NCBI RefSeq assembly: GCF_020400655.1
Contig: NZ_JAINRC010000021.1
Coordinates: 1 to 64,000 of the forward strand
DNA from: Streptomyces spinosus
GTDB taxonomy: Bacteria; Actinomycetota; Actinomycetes; Streptomycetales; Streptomycetaceae
Direction: 5' to 3'
DNA: 64,000 nt
Below the pieces are notes generated by a model that was given only the letters and a program-made list of their open reading frames with translations, did no database searches and was not told the DNA's origin. Position 1 is the first letter of the stretch. Every line of letters begins with the position of its first letter. Both the position numbers and the translations under genes were made by a program. Positions 36,045 through 44,973 of this stretch are shown piece by piece.

Positions 36045-36272
36045 CTACGCACGAAGGTTCAATCGCTGGACGGCGAACAGTTCCAGGTGTGCGCAGTTCG
36101 GGCAGCGGAAGGCATCGATCTGCCACTGCGGCAGGCCCCGCGTCTTGGCTATGCCCATTATGCCCCGCTCAAGGAGGCTCCCGAACCATCGCGCGTACCC
36201 GCGGGAGCCCTGGCCACTGTCACTGACAAAGCCCTGCTCAAGCCCGACCTGACCACATTGAGTGCACCGCAT
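36045..36272 (-). CDS. Small zinc-ribbon protein
   Basis: A 75-residue protein with two CxxC knuckles: MRCTQCGQVGLEQGF at the N-terminus and FRCPNCAHLELFAV near the C-terminus, giving a one-zinc ribbon. Between them are SRGYARWFGSLLERG and PQWQIDAFRC, a pattern seen in a small family common in actinobacteria. The function is unknown; zinc ribbons of this size usually bind nucleic acid or protein. The start may be nine bases earlier (36281, adding MNN). No strong ribosome site is visible for either start. It is flanked by an IS relic and a degenerate region. Confidence 0.72.
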   Translation of the reverse strand: MRCTQCGQVGLEQGFVSDSGQGSRGYARWFGSLLERGIMGIAKTRGLPQWQIDAFRCPNCAHLELFAVQRLNLRA

Positions 36273-36939
36273 GTTGTTCATCGAGCGAGTGTAAGTGGGG
36301 GCCGGGTCACCATGCTGCCGTCCAGCGGGTCGTCACACACTGCAACCGTGAGGTTGCCGAGAATAGTGCCCCGCCTTCTTCCCGGTCCGGCCGGGGGTGC
36401 TGGGAGCACTGGCAGAAGCGGGTGCGCCTGCGGGTGCCGGGAAGGATCCGTCTGCGCGCCTGTGATGCCGGCTCGTGCACGGCCTCCACATACAAGGGGG
36501 TCGCCACAACCAGCCGATGAATCCACCGCGGACGGTCGATGTCCATCAACACGATGGCGTGTCCTCGCAGATGTCCCCGGGTGGACGGCACCGCCCCGGC
36601 CAAGTACCCGTCGAAGACGCCGCGTTCAGGGCACACGGCTGGATCCGGAGACGGTTGCGTCATCGGATCGCCGAGGAACTCGGGGATCACGTTCAGTCCA
36701 CTCCCCTCCCGACGCTCGGACCCGCACGGGTAGTCCTGCGGCGATCCAGCTCGCTTCCTCGGCGAGATGGATGAGCATCCAACGGAGGCCGGCGTTGCCG
36801 GAGCGGCAGTCGAGGTGGCGGCCGACGTCATTTCAAGAGGCCGCGGCCAGGGTCTCGTTGCTTCGGGACGAGGCACACACGCGGCCGGGAGTGCGCCCCT
36901 TCGTTTCGCGGGAACCGGATGCGCACCACCGGCCGTCGT
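36273..36939. other. Gap with a possible DinB/DUF664 relic
   Basis: At about 36715-36840 on the minus strand a frame reads GRHLDCRSGNAGLRWMLIHL followed by AEEASWIAAG. This resembles the LRW-x-L-xH-EE part of DinB/DUF664 proteins, but the alignment is short and the histidine pattern is incomplete. No intact gene is supported in this stretch. Confidence 0.4.
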
Positions 36940-37677
36940 TCAGGCCCGGGTGTAGCCGCCGTCGGCGAAGAGTTCGGCGCCGGTGACGAACGACGAGGCG
37001 TCCGAAGCCAGGAAGAAGGCGGCCTCGGCGATCTCCTCGGCCTCGGCCAGCCGCCCCAGTGGCACGGTGGTCTCGGCGAACTGATCGGCGGCCGGCCCCG
37101 CGACGCCCAGCAGGCCAGGGGTCCGCGTGGGACCCGGGCTGAGCACGTTGACTCGGAACCGGCGCTCCCGTGACTGCCGGGCCCAGTTGTGCACGAGGTT
37201 ACTCACCGCCGCCTTCGAGGCGCTGTAGACCTCGAGTTGCTCGTTGGGCCGCACGCTGTTGCTCGAGCCGACGACCACGATGGAGGCGTTCTCCGCCAGC
37301 AGCGGGAGCGCCTTTTGCACGGTGAAGAGTGTGCCCTTGACGTTGACGGCGAGCGTCAGGTCGACGTTTGCCTCGGTGTGGTTGCCGAGCGCGGCGTCCG
37401 CAACGATTCCCGCATTGGCCACCAGTACGTCGATGCGTCCGGCCTCCTCGCGGACTCGCGCGTAGAGCGTGTCCAGGTCGGCCAGGTTCGAGACGTCGGA
37501 TCGTACGCCCGTGGCTGCAGGGCCCATCTCCTTGACTGCCTCTTGGAGGCGGTTGATGTCCCGGCCGGCCACGAAGACCCGAGCACCCTCCCGGACGAAG
37601 CGATGGGCAATGGCCAGCCCGATCCCGCTGGTGCCTCCGGTGACCACGGCCACCTTCTCCTGCAGTACGCCTGGCAT
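36940..37677 (-). CDS. SDR-family oxidoreductase under TetR control
   Basis: A 245-residue classical SDR: cofactor motif TGGTSGIGLAIAHRF, NAGIVADA, catalytic region VGSSNSVRPN, YSASKAAVSNLVHNW, PGPTRTPG and the terminal SFVTGAELFADGGY. The enzyme probably reduces a carbonyl compound with NADPH. AAGGG precedes the ATG at 37677. It is divergent from a TetR regulator, and the 84-base intergenic region has a promoter for this gene overlapped by a palindrome. Such SDR/TetR pairs commonly respond to a toxic or xenobiotic ketone or aldehyde. Confidence 0.87.
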   Translation of the reverse strand: MPGVLQEKVAVVTGGTSGIGLAIAHRFVREGARVFVAGRDINRLQEAVKEMGPAATGVRSDVSNLADLDTLYARVREEAGRIDVLVANAGIVADAALGNHTEANVDLTLAVNVKGTLFTVQKALPLLAENASIVVVGSSNSVRPNEQLEVYSASKAAVSNLVHNWARQSRERRFRVNVLSPGPTRTPGLLGVAGPAADQFAETTVPLGRLAEAEEIAEAAFFLASDASSFVTGAELFADGGYTRA

Positions 37678-37702
37678 GTCGAAGCCCTTCAGTTGTGGAA
37701 TG

Positions 37703-37735
37703 GATCGTCCATAACGTAGGCAGTAATGGACGATC
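37703..37735. promoter_or_regulatory. TetR operator in the SDR/TetR intergenic region
   Basis: GATCGTCCAT (37703-37712) and ATGGACGATC (37726-37735) form a perfect 10-bp inverted repeat with a 13-base spacer. The left arm itself lies within the small dyad TGGA-TCG-TCCA. The site overlaps the SDR promoter described separately. Confidence 0.75.
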
Positions 37736-37742
37736 GAGTCAA
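37713..37742 (-). promoter_or_regulatory. Promoter of the TetR-linked SDR gene
   Basis: On the minus strand TTGACT (37737-37742) and TACGTT (37713-37718) are separated by 18 bases, with the right operator arm inside the spacer. The start codon is about 36 bases downstream of the -10 box. Confidence 0.65.
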
Positions 37743-37761
37743 GAATGGTTAGGCTGGCGTC

Positions 37762-38457
37762 ATGCCGAGACCACGCGCATTCGACGAACGCCAAGTCCTG
37801 GAGCGGGCCCGGGAACAGTTCTGGGCGACCGGCTACGCAGGGACCCGGATGGACGACATCGCCCAGGCGACCGGCCTGGGCAAGGGCAGCCTGTACGGCG
37901 CGTTCGGCGACAAGAGCAAGCTGTTCCACCGCGTGTTCGGCGACTGGTGCACCGCAGTCGTCGAGGTGGCCGAAGAGCGGCTGGCGGGTGGCCCGGACGC
38001 AGAGGCCTTGGCCCGGCTGTCGGGATACGTGCACCTCATGGCGGAGAACGCTGCCTCCGACACCGAGCGCCGCGGGTGCCTGTTGGCCAAGGGCGCGGCG
38101 GAACTGGCCCAGCGCGATCCGACGGTCGCCGGACGGTCGGCCGAGACCATGACGGCACTACTGACCCTGCTGCGGACGGAGATCAGCGCCGCCCAGCGCC
38201 ACGGCGACATCGACAGCGCTGCGGATCCGGAGCGGCTGGCGGCACTGCTGCTGACGGTGGTCCGCGGTATCGAGGCGGTAGGCAAGGCCGGCCTGGACCC
38301 GGAGACGCTGCGGAACATCGCAGACACCGCACTGGCAGTCCTGCCCAAGCCCGGGGGCGGAAACGCCTCGCGCCCGGGCGCAGTCCGGCCCGCGAGAACC
38401 AACTCGGTGCCCTCGGTGCCATCACGGCCACATGATCCGCCGGACAGTGCCCAGTGA
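37762..38457 (+). CDS. TetR-family regulator
   Basis: A 231-residue TetR-type repressor. The N-terminal HTH is intact: FDERQVLERAREQFWATGYAG, then MDDIAQATGLGKGSLYGAFGDKSKLF. The C-terminal ligand domain contains RGCLLAKGAAELAQRDP, a motif of the TetR_C branch with a cysteine in the pocket wall, and ends with a disordered Pro/Arg/Ser tail. It should bind the palindrome at 37703-37735 and repress both itself and the divergent SDR gene until an inducer binds. ATG 37762 starts right at the conserved PRPRAFD. Confidence 0.88.
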   Translation: MPRPRAFDERQVLERAREQFWATGYAGTRMDDIAQATGLGKGSLYGAFGDKSKLFHRVFGDWCTAVVEVAEERLAGGPDAEALARLSGYVHLMAENAASDTERRGCLLAKGAAELAQRDPTVAGRSAETMTALLTLLRTEISAAQRHGDIDSAADPERLAALLLTVVRGIEAVGKAGLDPETLRNIADTALAVLPKPGGGNASRPGAVRPARTNSVPSVPSRPHDPPDSAQ

Positions 38458-38682
38458 CTGGGCAGGGGCGTCGCGGCCGGTCCCCGCGTCCGGTCGAAAA
38501 CGCCCCTGCCGGGGCGCCCGGGCCGGTGTGCCTGTGGAGCAGCCGCGTGAAGGCCCTCACCTGTTCGAACACCCAGCACGTGTGTCACCGACGTCCCGGG
38601 ACAGCACACCCAAGGGTGTCTCTTTGGTGCGCTGCCGGGCCCTTTCTTGCCACCGTACACGTGTCGCATCTGCCCCGGTGTG

Positions 38683-40011
38683 TCAGCTCTGCAAGTGCCA
38701 GCGCTGGTTCGTGCCGCCCGTGCAGGTCCACAGCTGGATCTTCGTCGCGTTGGCGGTGCCCTGGCCGTTGGCATCCAGGCAGAGCCCCGAGCGCAGTTCT
38801 GTGATCGTGCCGTCGGGATTGATGTTCCATTGCTGGTCTGTCTGTCCGTTGCAGTCCCAGATCGCCGCCGGGGTGCCGTTGGCCGCTGTCTGGCCGGCGC
38901 CCAGGCATTTGTTGCCGTAGACGACGAGTTGCTTTCCGGAGGTGTAGGTCCACCTTTGGTTGGCGCCACCGTTGCAGTCCCACAGTTGTGCCTGTGTGCC
39001 GTTGGCCGTGGTGGAGTTGTTGATGTCGAGGCAGCGCCCTGACTGCTCGCCGACGATCTCATGGTTGCCGGTGGAAGGCGGCGGATTCGAGTCGAACTGT
39101 GTGAAGAACTGCCACACCGCTGCCGATGTCCAGGTGCGCCAGCCGTCACCGGTGGAACCGTCTATGGGGCCGGGGTCGTGGCCCGCTCCGTCGAACGCGG
39201 CCCAGACGACGGGGTATCCCGACCGGCAGCCGGAGTAGGCGGTGACGATGTGCGTCAGGCTGCCGTAGGCGGGCTCGGGCGGGTTCTGCGGGGTGCAGCC
39301 GTTGTTCCGGACGAAGGTGTCGCGCAGTCCCCGTCCCGACGCGATGGGCAGCACGTTGTCCCTGATGCCGTGCAGGCCCATGTAGGCGATGGGTTGAGTA
39401 CCGCCGTCGCATCCGCTGAGGTTCGCTCCGGAGTAGACCGCGACCGCGCGGAAGACCGTGGGCCGGGAGCAGGCGAGGGCATACGACATCGCACCGCCGT
39501 AGCTGAAGCCGGCGGAGAACAACTGCGTGGTGTCCACGCACAGGCCTGCTTCGAGCTGGCTGACCATGGCGTCGACGAAGGCCACGTCCTGGCCGCCTGG
39601 GTTGGCCCAGCCGTTGCCGTTGCCCTGGGGGGCGACGAAGATGGTGCTGTTGTTCGCGTCGGCCAGGCGCCGCAGGCCGTAGTAGGACCAGTTGTACCCG
39701 TCCGTTCCACCTGAGTCGACGTCGTTGGCCGTGCCGCCACGCCAGTGGAAACCGAAGATCAGCCGGTAGGGGTGGTTGTTGTCGTAGCCGGCGGGGACCC
39801 GCAGGAGGTAACTGCGGGTCTGGCCGCCGCTCTGGATCGTGTGGGTGCCGCTCGTCAGCGCCGGAGCCTTGCCGCAGCCGGCGGTCGCCCTGACGGTGCC
39901 GGTGGTGGCCGGCGCGGTCGCTGCGCGGGCGCTGCCGGACGAGGTGCCCGCGGCCGACAGGACGAGGAGTATCGCGGCCGCGATCGACATCAAGAGTGGT
40001 GTGCGTTTCAT
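38683..40011 (-). CDS. Secreted CE1-like esterase with ricin-type lectin domain (probable feruloyl or acetylxylan esterase)
   Basis: A 442-residue exported enzyme: signal peptide 1-30, then an esterase domain of the PHB-depolymerase/feruloyl-esterase group (about 45-300) with oxyanion region LIFGFHWRGG, nucleophile elbow GFSYGG (Ser170) and a histidine in GAGHDPGP. A C-terminal ricin B-type beta-trefoil (about 318-442) has three QxW repeats (LWDCNGGANQRW, IWDCNGQTDQQW, LWTCTGGTNQRW). The lectin should bind xylan or galactan and the esterase should release ferulate or acetate from it. It is the promoter-distal gene of a set of plant-polymer enzymes. Ferulate is an attractive product because Cou/Van-like genes lie 3-11 kb away. 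Substrate not proven. Confidence 0.83.
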   Translation of the reverse strand: MKRTPLLMSIAAAILLVLSAAGTSSGSARAATAPATTGTVRATAGCGKAPALTSGTHTIQSGGQTRSYLLRVPAGYDNNHPYRLIFGFHWRGGTANDVDSGGTDGYNWSYYGLRRLADANNSTIFVAPQGNGNGWANPGGQDVAFVDAMVSQLEAGLCVDTTQLFSAGFSYGGAMSYALACSRPTVFRAVAVYSGANLSGCDGGTQPIAYMGLHGIRDNVLPIASGRGLRDTFVRNNGCTPQNPPEPAYGSLTHIVTAYSGCRSGYPVVWAAFDGAGHDPGPIDGSTGDGWRTWTSAAVWQFFTQFDSNPPPSTGNHEIVGEQSGRCLDINNSTTANGTQAQLWDCNGGANQRWTYTSGKQLVVYGNKCLGAGQTAANGTPAAIWDCNGQTDQQWNINPDGTITELRSGLCLDANGQGTANATKIQLWTCTGGTNQRWHLQS

Positions 40012-40063
40012 ACACTCCTTCTTCCGTGGGTGAGGAGGTGCAGGGGACGCGGTGGCCGGCGTT

Positions 40064-42046
40064 TCAGGCGCCGGTAATGGTCCATTCGTTGTTGGTGCTG
40101 GAGTTCGGCGCCCACATCACCGTGGTGGAGCCGACCGTGGTGCTGCCACTGCCGTCGAGTGCGGTGCCGGTTCCGCGGTTGATGATCTGGTAGCGGTTGC
40201 CGCCGAGGCTGTTGAGCGACCACTGCTGGTTGTCGCCGCCGTTCCATGCCGCCTGGCGGGCGGGGGCGCCGTTGGTGGAGTCGCCCCAGCTGTCGGCGGC
40301 CATGCCGTTGGCGCGGTTCATGATGCGGTAGTAACCGTTGCCGAGGTCGATCAGCTGCCATTGCAGGTTGACGCTTCCGTCGTAGTTCCACTGCTTGAGG
40401 TGGGAGCCGGAGGCCACATTGCCCCCGCTGTCGAGTACCAGCCCGCTGGTCACGTTGGCGATCCGCACCCAGGTGGTCGAGCCGCCCGGCCCGCTCAGTG
40501 GGGGGATCCGGCCGGAGAAGGTGAGCTTGACCGTGTAGGCCAGGGCGCTGAACGGCGGGTTGGCCGAAGGCATGGTGAGGTGCAGGCCGGAGGCGTCCTG
40601 GACCGGTGCGGGCAGGTCGGTGTAACTGCCTGCCGCGTTGTTCAGCAGTCGGGCGCTCGTCAGGGTGCTGAGGTTGAACTGGTTGGAGTTCAGGGTCGTG
40701 ATGGTCATGGTGCCGCCCTGCCAGCCCAGCGCGGTGGCGTAGAGGATCGTGTCGTCCTTGCTGCGGGTGAACCGGACGTCCTTGGCGGTGCCGGCCACAG
40801 GTCCGCTGAACGAGCCCCCGCCCATCTTGGTGGGGCCCTCGCCGTAGCTGGTCCAGGAGCGGGTGGAGTAGACCGCCTCCCCGAAGCGGCCGAGCCAGTC
40901 GCCCATGCCGAGCAGGATGGACTGCTGTCCGGAGGGGATGGCGCCGGCGGCCGTCGGTGCGATGTTCAGCAGCATGGTGCCGCCCTTGCTGACCCGGTCG
41001 ATCAGCGAGTGGAGCAGTGCCTGCGTCGAGTAGTAGCCGATGCCCGTCGTGTAGCACCAGCTGGAGGAGGAGATGCTGTCGTCGGTCAACCAGTAGGGGG
41101 TGAGCAGCCCGGCCGGGCCGCCGCGTTCAAAGTCGTAGACCTCGCCCTTGGCGTCGAGGCCGTCCTTGTAGGTCGCGACCACGTCCTTGTTCCAGGAGAC
41201 GGCCTGGTTGTAGTAGTGCGCGAGGAACTGGAGGCGGTAGGACTCCTGCACCAGGCCCAGGTCGAAGTCCTGCCAGATCAGGTCGGGCTGGTAGCCGTCG
41301 ATGACCTCGACCAGCTTGTCGAACCAGAGTTTGTTCTCCGCTGCCGAGTCCTGCTGGCCGTAGAGCACGCGCAGCGACGCGTCCGACTGGGACGGCACGT
41401 GGTCGTAGTAGCCGTTGAAGTGGTAGGCGTGGTGCAGCGAGGCCATGAACTTCAGCCCCTGCCCGCGGATGGATTGCGCGTGCAGTCCCACGAGGTCGAG
41501 CCGGGGGCCGTGCCGGACCGAGTTCCACGGGTTGGCGCTGCTGTTCCACATGGAGAAGCCGTCGTGGTGTTCGGCGACCGGGCCGGCGAACCTGGCGCCC
41601 GCGGACCTGAAGAGCCGGGCCCAGGCGTCGGGATCGAAGTCGCCTCCGCCAGCGGCCAGTTCGGGTGCGAACCGCACGTAGTTGCCGGCCTTGTCGCGGG
41701 CACCGTCGATGAAGTTGTGGTACGGCCATACCGAGGGGTCGCCGTAGGTGGCGATGTGGTGCCTGTTCTCGTTCGAGCCCCCGATGTACATGTTGCGCGG
41801 GTACCACTCGTTCCCGAACGCGGGAACGCTGAAGACTCCCCAGTGGTAGTAGATGCCGAACTTGGCGTCCTGGAACCAGGCCGGGGCCGGGGGGTGCTGG
41901 TCCACGGACGGCCAGCTCGCGGTGTAGCTGCCGGGACCGTCGGTCGCGGCGGCGTCGGGAGCGAACCGCAGCAGGCCGAAGGCCGTGGCCGCGCCGGCCG
42001 CCGCCAGCAGTCGACGGCGGCTGACCGGCAGGGAGGAGGAAGACAT
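40064..42046 (-). CDS. Secreted GH29 alpha-L-fucosidase with lectin-like C-terminus
   Basis: A 660-residue protein. A Tat signal (SRRRLLAAAGA) is followed by a GH29 catalytic domain (about 40-400): WFQDAKFGIYYHWGVFSVPAFG near the start, AEHHDGFSMWNS, and the candidate nucleophile aspartate in DLIWQD. A beta-sandwich region follows, then a ricin-type lectin module from about 520 with LQWQLIDLGNGYYRIMNR and QQWSLNSLGGNRYQIINR. The enzyme would remove alpha-L-fucose (or related sugars) from xyloglucan or glycoproteins outside the cell. It is 52 bases upstream of the esterase gene on the same strand and likely cotranscribed. Confidence 0.87.
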   Translation of the reverse strand: MSSSSLPVSRRRLLAAAGAATAFGLLRFAPDAAATDGPGSYTASWPSVDQHPPAPAWFQDAKFGIYYHWGVFSVPAFGNEWYPRNMYIGGSNENRHHIATYGDPSVWPYHNFIDGARDKAGNYVRFAPELAAGGGDFDPDAWARLFRSAGARFAGPVAEHHDGFSMWNSSANPWNSVRHGPRLDLVGLHAQSIRGQGLKFMASLHHAYHFNGYYDHVPSQSDASLRVLYGQQDSAAENKLWFDKLVEVIDGYQPDLIWQDFDLGLVQESYRLQFLAHYYNQAVSWNKDVVATYKDGLDAKGEVYDFERGGPAGLLTPYWLTDDSISSSSWCYTTGIGYYSTQALLHSLIDRVSKGGTMLLNIAPTAAGAIPSGQQSILLGMGDWLGRFGEAVYSTRSWTSYGEGPTKMGGGSFSGPVAGTAKDVRFTRSKDDTILYATALGWQGGTMTITTLNSNQFNLSTLTSARLLNNAAGSYTDLPAPVQDASGLHLTMPSANPPFSALAYTVKLTFSGRIPPLSGPGGSTTWVRIANVTSGLVLDSGGNVASGSHLKQWNYDGSVNLQWQLIDLGNGYYRIMNRANGMAADSWGDSTNGAPARQAAWNGGDNQQWSLNSLGGNRYQIINRGTGTALDGSGSTTVGSTTVMWAPNSSTNNEWTITGA

Positions 42047-42115
42047 GTGGAGGCCTCTCGGGGGGTGGTCGACTGGGGTGGTGCGGGAGCCGGTGGTCGT
42101 CGGCCGGTCACCGGA

Positions 42116-44524
42116 TCAGTCACGCGTCCACTGCTGGTTCCTGTTGCCGTTGCAGGTCCACAGCTGGAGGAGGGTGCCGTTGGCCGTTCCCCCGCCGGTC
42201 GCGTCCAGGCACAGGCCGGACTGGTCGCCGGTGATCGTGCCGTCGGAGTGGAGTGTCCACTTCTGGTTGCCGCCGCCGTTGCAGTCCCAGATGTCCACCT
42301 TGGTTCCGGGGCTGGTGCCCTGGCCCGCGGCGTCCAGGCAGACGTTGCCGTAGACCCGCAGCTCACCGGCCGAGGTGTTCGTCCACTGCTGGTTGGTGCC
42401 TCCGTTGCAGTCCCACAGTTCCACCTGGGTGCCGGCCGTCTGCGACTGGTTCGGCACGTCCACGCACCGGCCGGATGCGGCCCCGACGATCGCGCCTGTC
42501 GTGCCGCCGTCGTTCCCGCCGCTGCCGGGGGTGATGGACAGGTTGTCGAACTGCGCCGTCTCGCCCTGGCTGGTCGCGTAGCCGATCTGTCCGCCGGCCC
42601 AGGTCCGGTCGTTCACGGAACCGACCGTGGCACCGTCGATGACGGCGGTGATGGTGGTGCCGGAGAAGGTGAGCGCCAGGGAGTGCCACCGGTTGGTGCC
42701 CAGCGCCGTGGTCGCGCCACGGGCCAGGGTGGTGACGGTGCCGTTGGTGTTGGAGTTCAGGACCGACCAGGCGCCGGTGTCGCTCACCCGCAGGTGGTAG
42801 GCGTTCAGCCCACCGGCACTGCTGTAGTCCTGCGCGCCGGCACGGCCGATCAACTCCGCGTATCCGGCCTGTTCGAGCATCACGTCCGACGAGACGGTGT
42901 AGTTGCTCCAGCTCACGTCACCGAGCAGGGCGTGCGGATCGGACAGCGCGTCCCAGGTGATCGGCTTCTGCGGGCTCATCTGGCGCACGCACCTGCCGCT
43001 GCGTCCGCCGCCGCAGCCCACCTCCTCGAAGGCGCCCTGCCAGTCCATGAGGTACCTGGCCTCGGTGCCGGCGGCGTAACCGTCGAAGGAGTCGCTGTAC
43101 GGCAGCTTCAGCGTGCCCTGGGCGGGACCGGTGACGGTGCCCTTGCCCTGGCCGGTCGTGGTGGTGAGGGTGTACACGCGGCCCGGTTGGACGGTGAGGC
43201 CGAAGCCGCCGCCGGACGGGGTGATGTCCGCGGTGTGCACGAGGTAGTCGGCCGGGTTGCCGGAGGTGACGTCGGTCGACCAGACGTGAACGGTCTTGGT
43301 GGACAGTCCCCCGGTGACGTTGAGGTTCAGCGTCTGGGGGCTTGCGGCGTCCATCGTCTCGATGACCGTGGAGTAGTCGGAGTTGTTGGTGGACTTCAGC
43401 GAGACGTAGCTGCCGTTGTTCCGGTTGCCGCCGATGTAGCCGCTGGAGGCGTCGAGGTAGTGCCAGCCCGGGGCGGTGAACTGGCTGGTCTGCGCCATCA
43501 CCCAGGCGTTCTTGCCGATCGCGTAGTGGCCGGACCAGGGCTGCGGGGCCAGGGCGAGCCCCATGGTGGGGTACGGCAGGTTGGGCGTGATCGAGGCGAC
43601 GACCGGCCAGTTGAAGTACGCGGTCATCCGGCCGTCGATGTATCCGCGGTTGATGCCGCGCGCCACGGCCGGCGCTCCCCCGTTGTAGTCGTCCGAGCCG
43701 TTCTCGCTCGCCCACAGCGTCTTGCCGGACGACGTGGCGGCCGACGGTACCGAGCAGTTGGACTGGGATGACCGGTAGCCGCAGGGGTAGTGCGTGCCGA
43801 TGGCGCTCACCGCGGAGGCGAACGCCGGGTTCGAGTTGATGTCGTTCGCCACGGACCAGTCGGAGTCGGCCGCGACGATCTTGACGTTGCCGTAGCCGTT
43901 GCCGTCGAGCGCGCTGCGCAGTTGTTCGTACCAGGAGATGTTGTAGCCCCGCTCGTTCCACCCACCGAGGTAGTCGATGCTCAGCCCGTGCTGCTTGGCG
44001 CAACCCAGCCACGAAAGCAGGTAGTTGACCATGTCGGCCGACCAGAAGTTCCCGCCGCCGATCCAGCCGGGCGCGCCCCAGGCGAGCCCGTACAGCTTGA
44101 TGCCCGGGTTACGGGCCTTGGCCTGCTCCATCAGCCACCATTCGTAGCCCCGGTCGCAGTTGAGGTCGGACCGGGTGTGCTGGTGACTCGGCTCGGCCCC
44201 TGAGGTCGAGTTGGTGTCCCCGCCGATCTCCGCCTTGAGGATGTGCAGGGAGGCGCCGTAGCCGGGCTTGAACAGGTAGTCCAGGATCTGGCCGCGCTGG
44301 GGCTCGGGATAGTCGAACAGGAGTCTGCTGTTGCCGCCCCCGCCGCTGATGGCACCGACGCCGTCGAAGGTCCGGCCGCCGGACGCGCCGTTGATCGTGA
44401 TGGAGGTGGCGGCCTGGGCCGGGGCGGCGGTCGTGGCGACGATGCCGCCGGCGGTCAGGAGGAGGCCCGTGAGCACGGCCGTCAAGACGCGCAGACGCCG
44501 GAACAACCGGCTGAATGCTGACAC
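42116..44524 (-). CDS. Secreted GH59 galactocerebrosidase-like glycosidase with lectin domain
   Basis: An 802-residue exported enzyme. The signal peptide ends near residue 40 (APAQAATS). The GH59 domain starts INGASGGRTFDGVGAISGGG and contains KAEIGGDTNS, LYGLAWGAPGWIG, the acid/base glutamate in GGWNERG and the likely nucleophile in LWASENGS. A concanavalin-like jelly-roll segment (about 495-660) and a ricin B-type trefoil with three QxW repeats follow. Bacterial GH59 members act on beta-galactosides; here plant galactans or arabinogalactan side chains are likely. The GTG start follows AAAGGAATCC. It lies 69 bases upstream of the fucosidase gene on the same strand. Confidence 0.85.
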   Translation of the reverse strand: MSAFSRLFRRLRVLTAVLTGLLLTAGGIVATTAAPAQAATSITINGASGGRTFDGVGAISGGGGNSRLLFDYPEPQRGQILDYLFKPGYGASLHILKAEIGGDTNSTSGAEPSHQHTRSDLNCDRGYEWWLMEQAKARNPGIKLYGLAWGAPGWIGGGNFWSADMVNYLLSWLGCAKQHGLSIDYLGGWNERGYNISWYEQLRSALDGNGYGNVKIVAADSDWSVANDINSNPAFASAVSAIGTHYPCGYRSSQSNCSVPSAATSSGKTLWASENGSDDYNGGAPAVARGINRGYIDGRMTAYFNWPVVASITPNLPYPTMGLALAPQPWSGHYAIGKNAWVMAQTSQFTAPGWHYLDASSGYIGGNRNNGSYVSLKSTNNSDYSTVIETMDAASPQTLNLNVTGGLSTKTVHVWSTDVTSGNPADYLVHTADITPSGGGFGLTVQPGRVYTLTTTTGQGKGTVTGPAQGTLKLPYSDSFDGYAAGTEARYLMDWQGAFEEVGCGGGRSGRCVRQMSPQKPITWDALSDPHALLGDVSWSNYTVSSDVMLEQAGYAELIGRAGAQDYSSAGGLNAYHLRVSDTGAWSVLNSNTNGTVTTLARGATTALGTNRWHSLALTFSGTTITAVIDGATVGSVNDRTWAGGQIGYATSQGETAQFDNLSITPGSGGNDGGTTGAIVGAASGRCVDVPNQSQTAGTQVELWDCNGGTNQQWTNTSAGELRVYGNVCLDAAGQGTSPGTKVDIWDCNGGGNQKWTLHSDGTITGDQSGLCLDATGGGTANGTLLQLWTCNGNRNQQWTRD

Positions 44525-44679
44525 GGTGGATTCCTTTCCCAGGTGGGAGGTGTCGCGTGCGGAGTGGGTCCCGGTCACGGGGCCCGATGGCTGTGCGGTC
44601 GCCTGTCACCGGTCGGCTGCGGGCCGCCCCCGCTCCGGCTCAGCGCTCCGGACCGGGTCCGGGGTGACGTAGCGCGCCC

Positions 44680-44821
44680 GGCCGACGTGCATCGCGTGGG
44701 TGTGTCCGCTCGCCCAGACCGGCCGACGTGCATCGCCTGGGTGTGTCCGCTCGCCCAGACCGGCCGACGTGCATCGCGTGGGTGTGTGCCCTCGCGCACA
44801 CGGGCCGACGGTCTGCGTGCC
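44680..44821. repeat. 41-bp tandem repeat, three units plus a partial fourth
   Basis: Units begin GGCCGACGTGCATCGC at 44680, 44721 and 44762, and a shortened fourth starts at 44803. The first two units differ by one base (GCGTGG or GCCTGG); the third diverges in its second half. They are contiguous, with no unique spacers. The array fills part of the 449-base gap between the GH59 and GH54 genes; no gene is supported there. Confidence 0.85.
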
Positions 44822-44973
44822 GGAGCCTTCTCGTCCTCATCCGGTCCTCCTGTGCGGTCCCTCGCTGCGGCGTGGGTGAAGGGCGGGACGGTCCCGCGCG
44901 TGGGCGGCGCGGTGACGCGCCGGGGCGGTGGTCGCATGCCGCCCAGGTGGGCTGCCGCGGATCCTTCAGGGCG

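Noticed and set aside
40052..43771. A plus-strand open frame of more than 1200 codons
   Set aside because: It lies antisense to the GH29 and GH59 genes, has no ribosome site, and its sequence is a Val/Gly/Arg-rich mirror of those genes. It is an effect of high GC content.
44680..44821. CRISPR array
   Set aside because: The repeats are contiguous, with no unique spacers, only three units, and no cas genes nearby.
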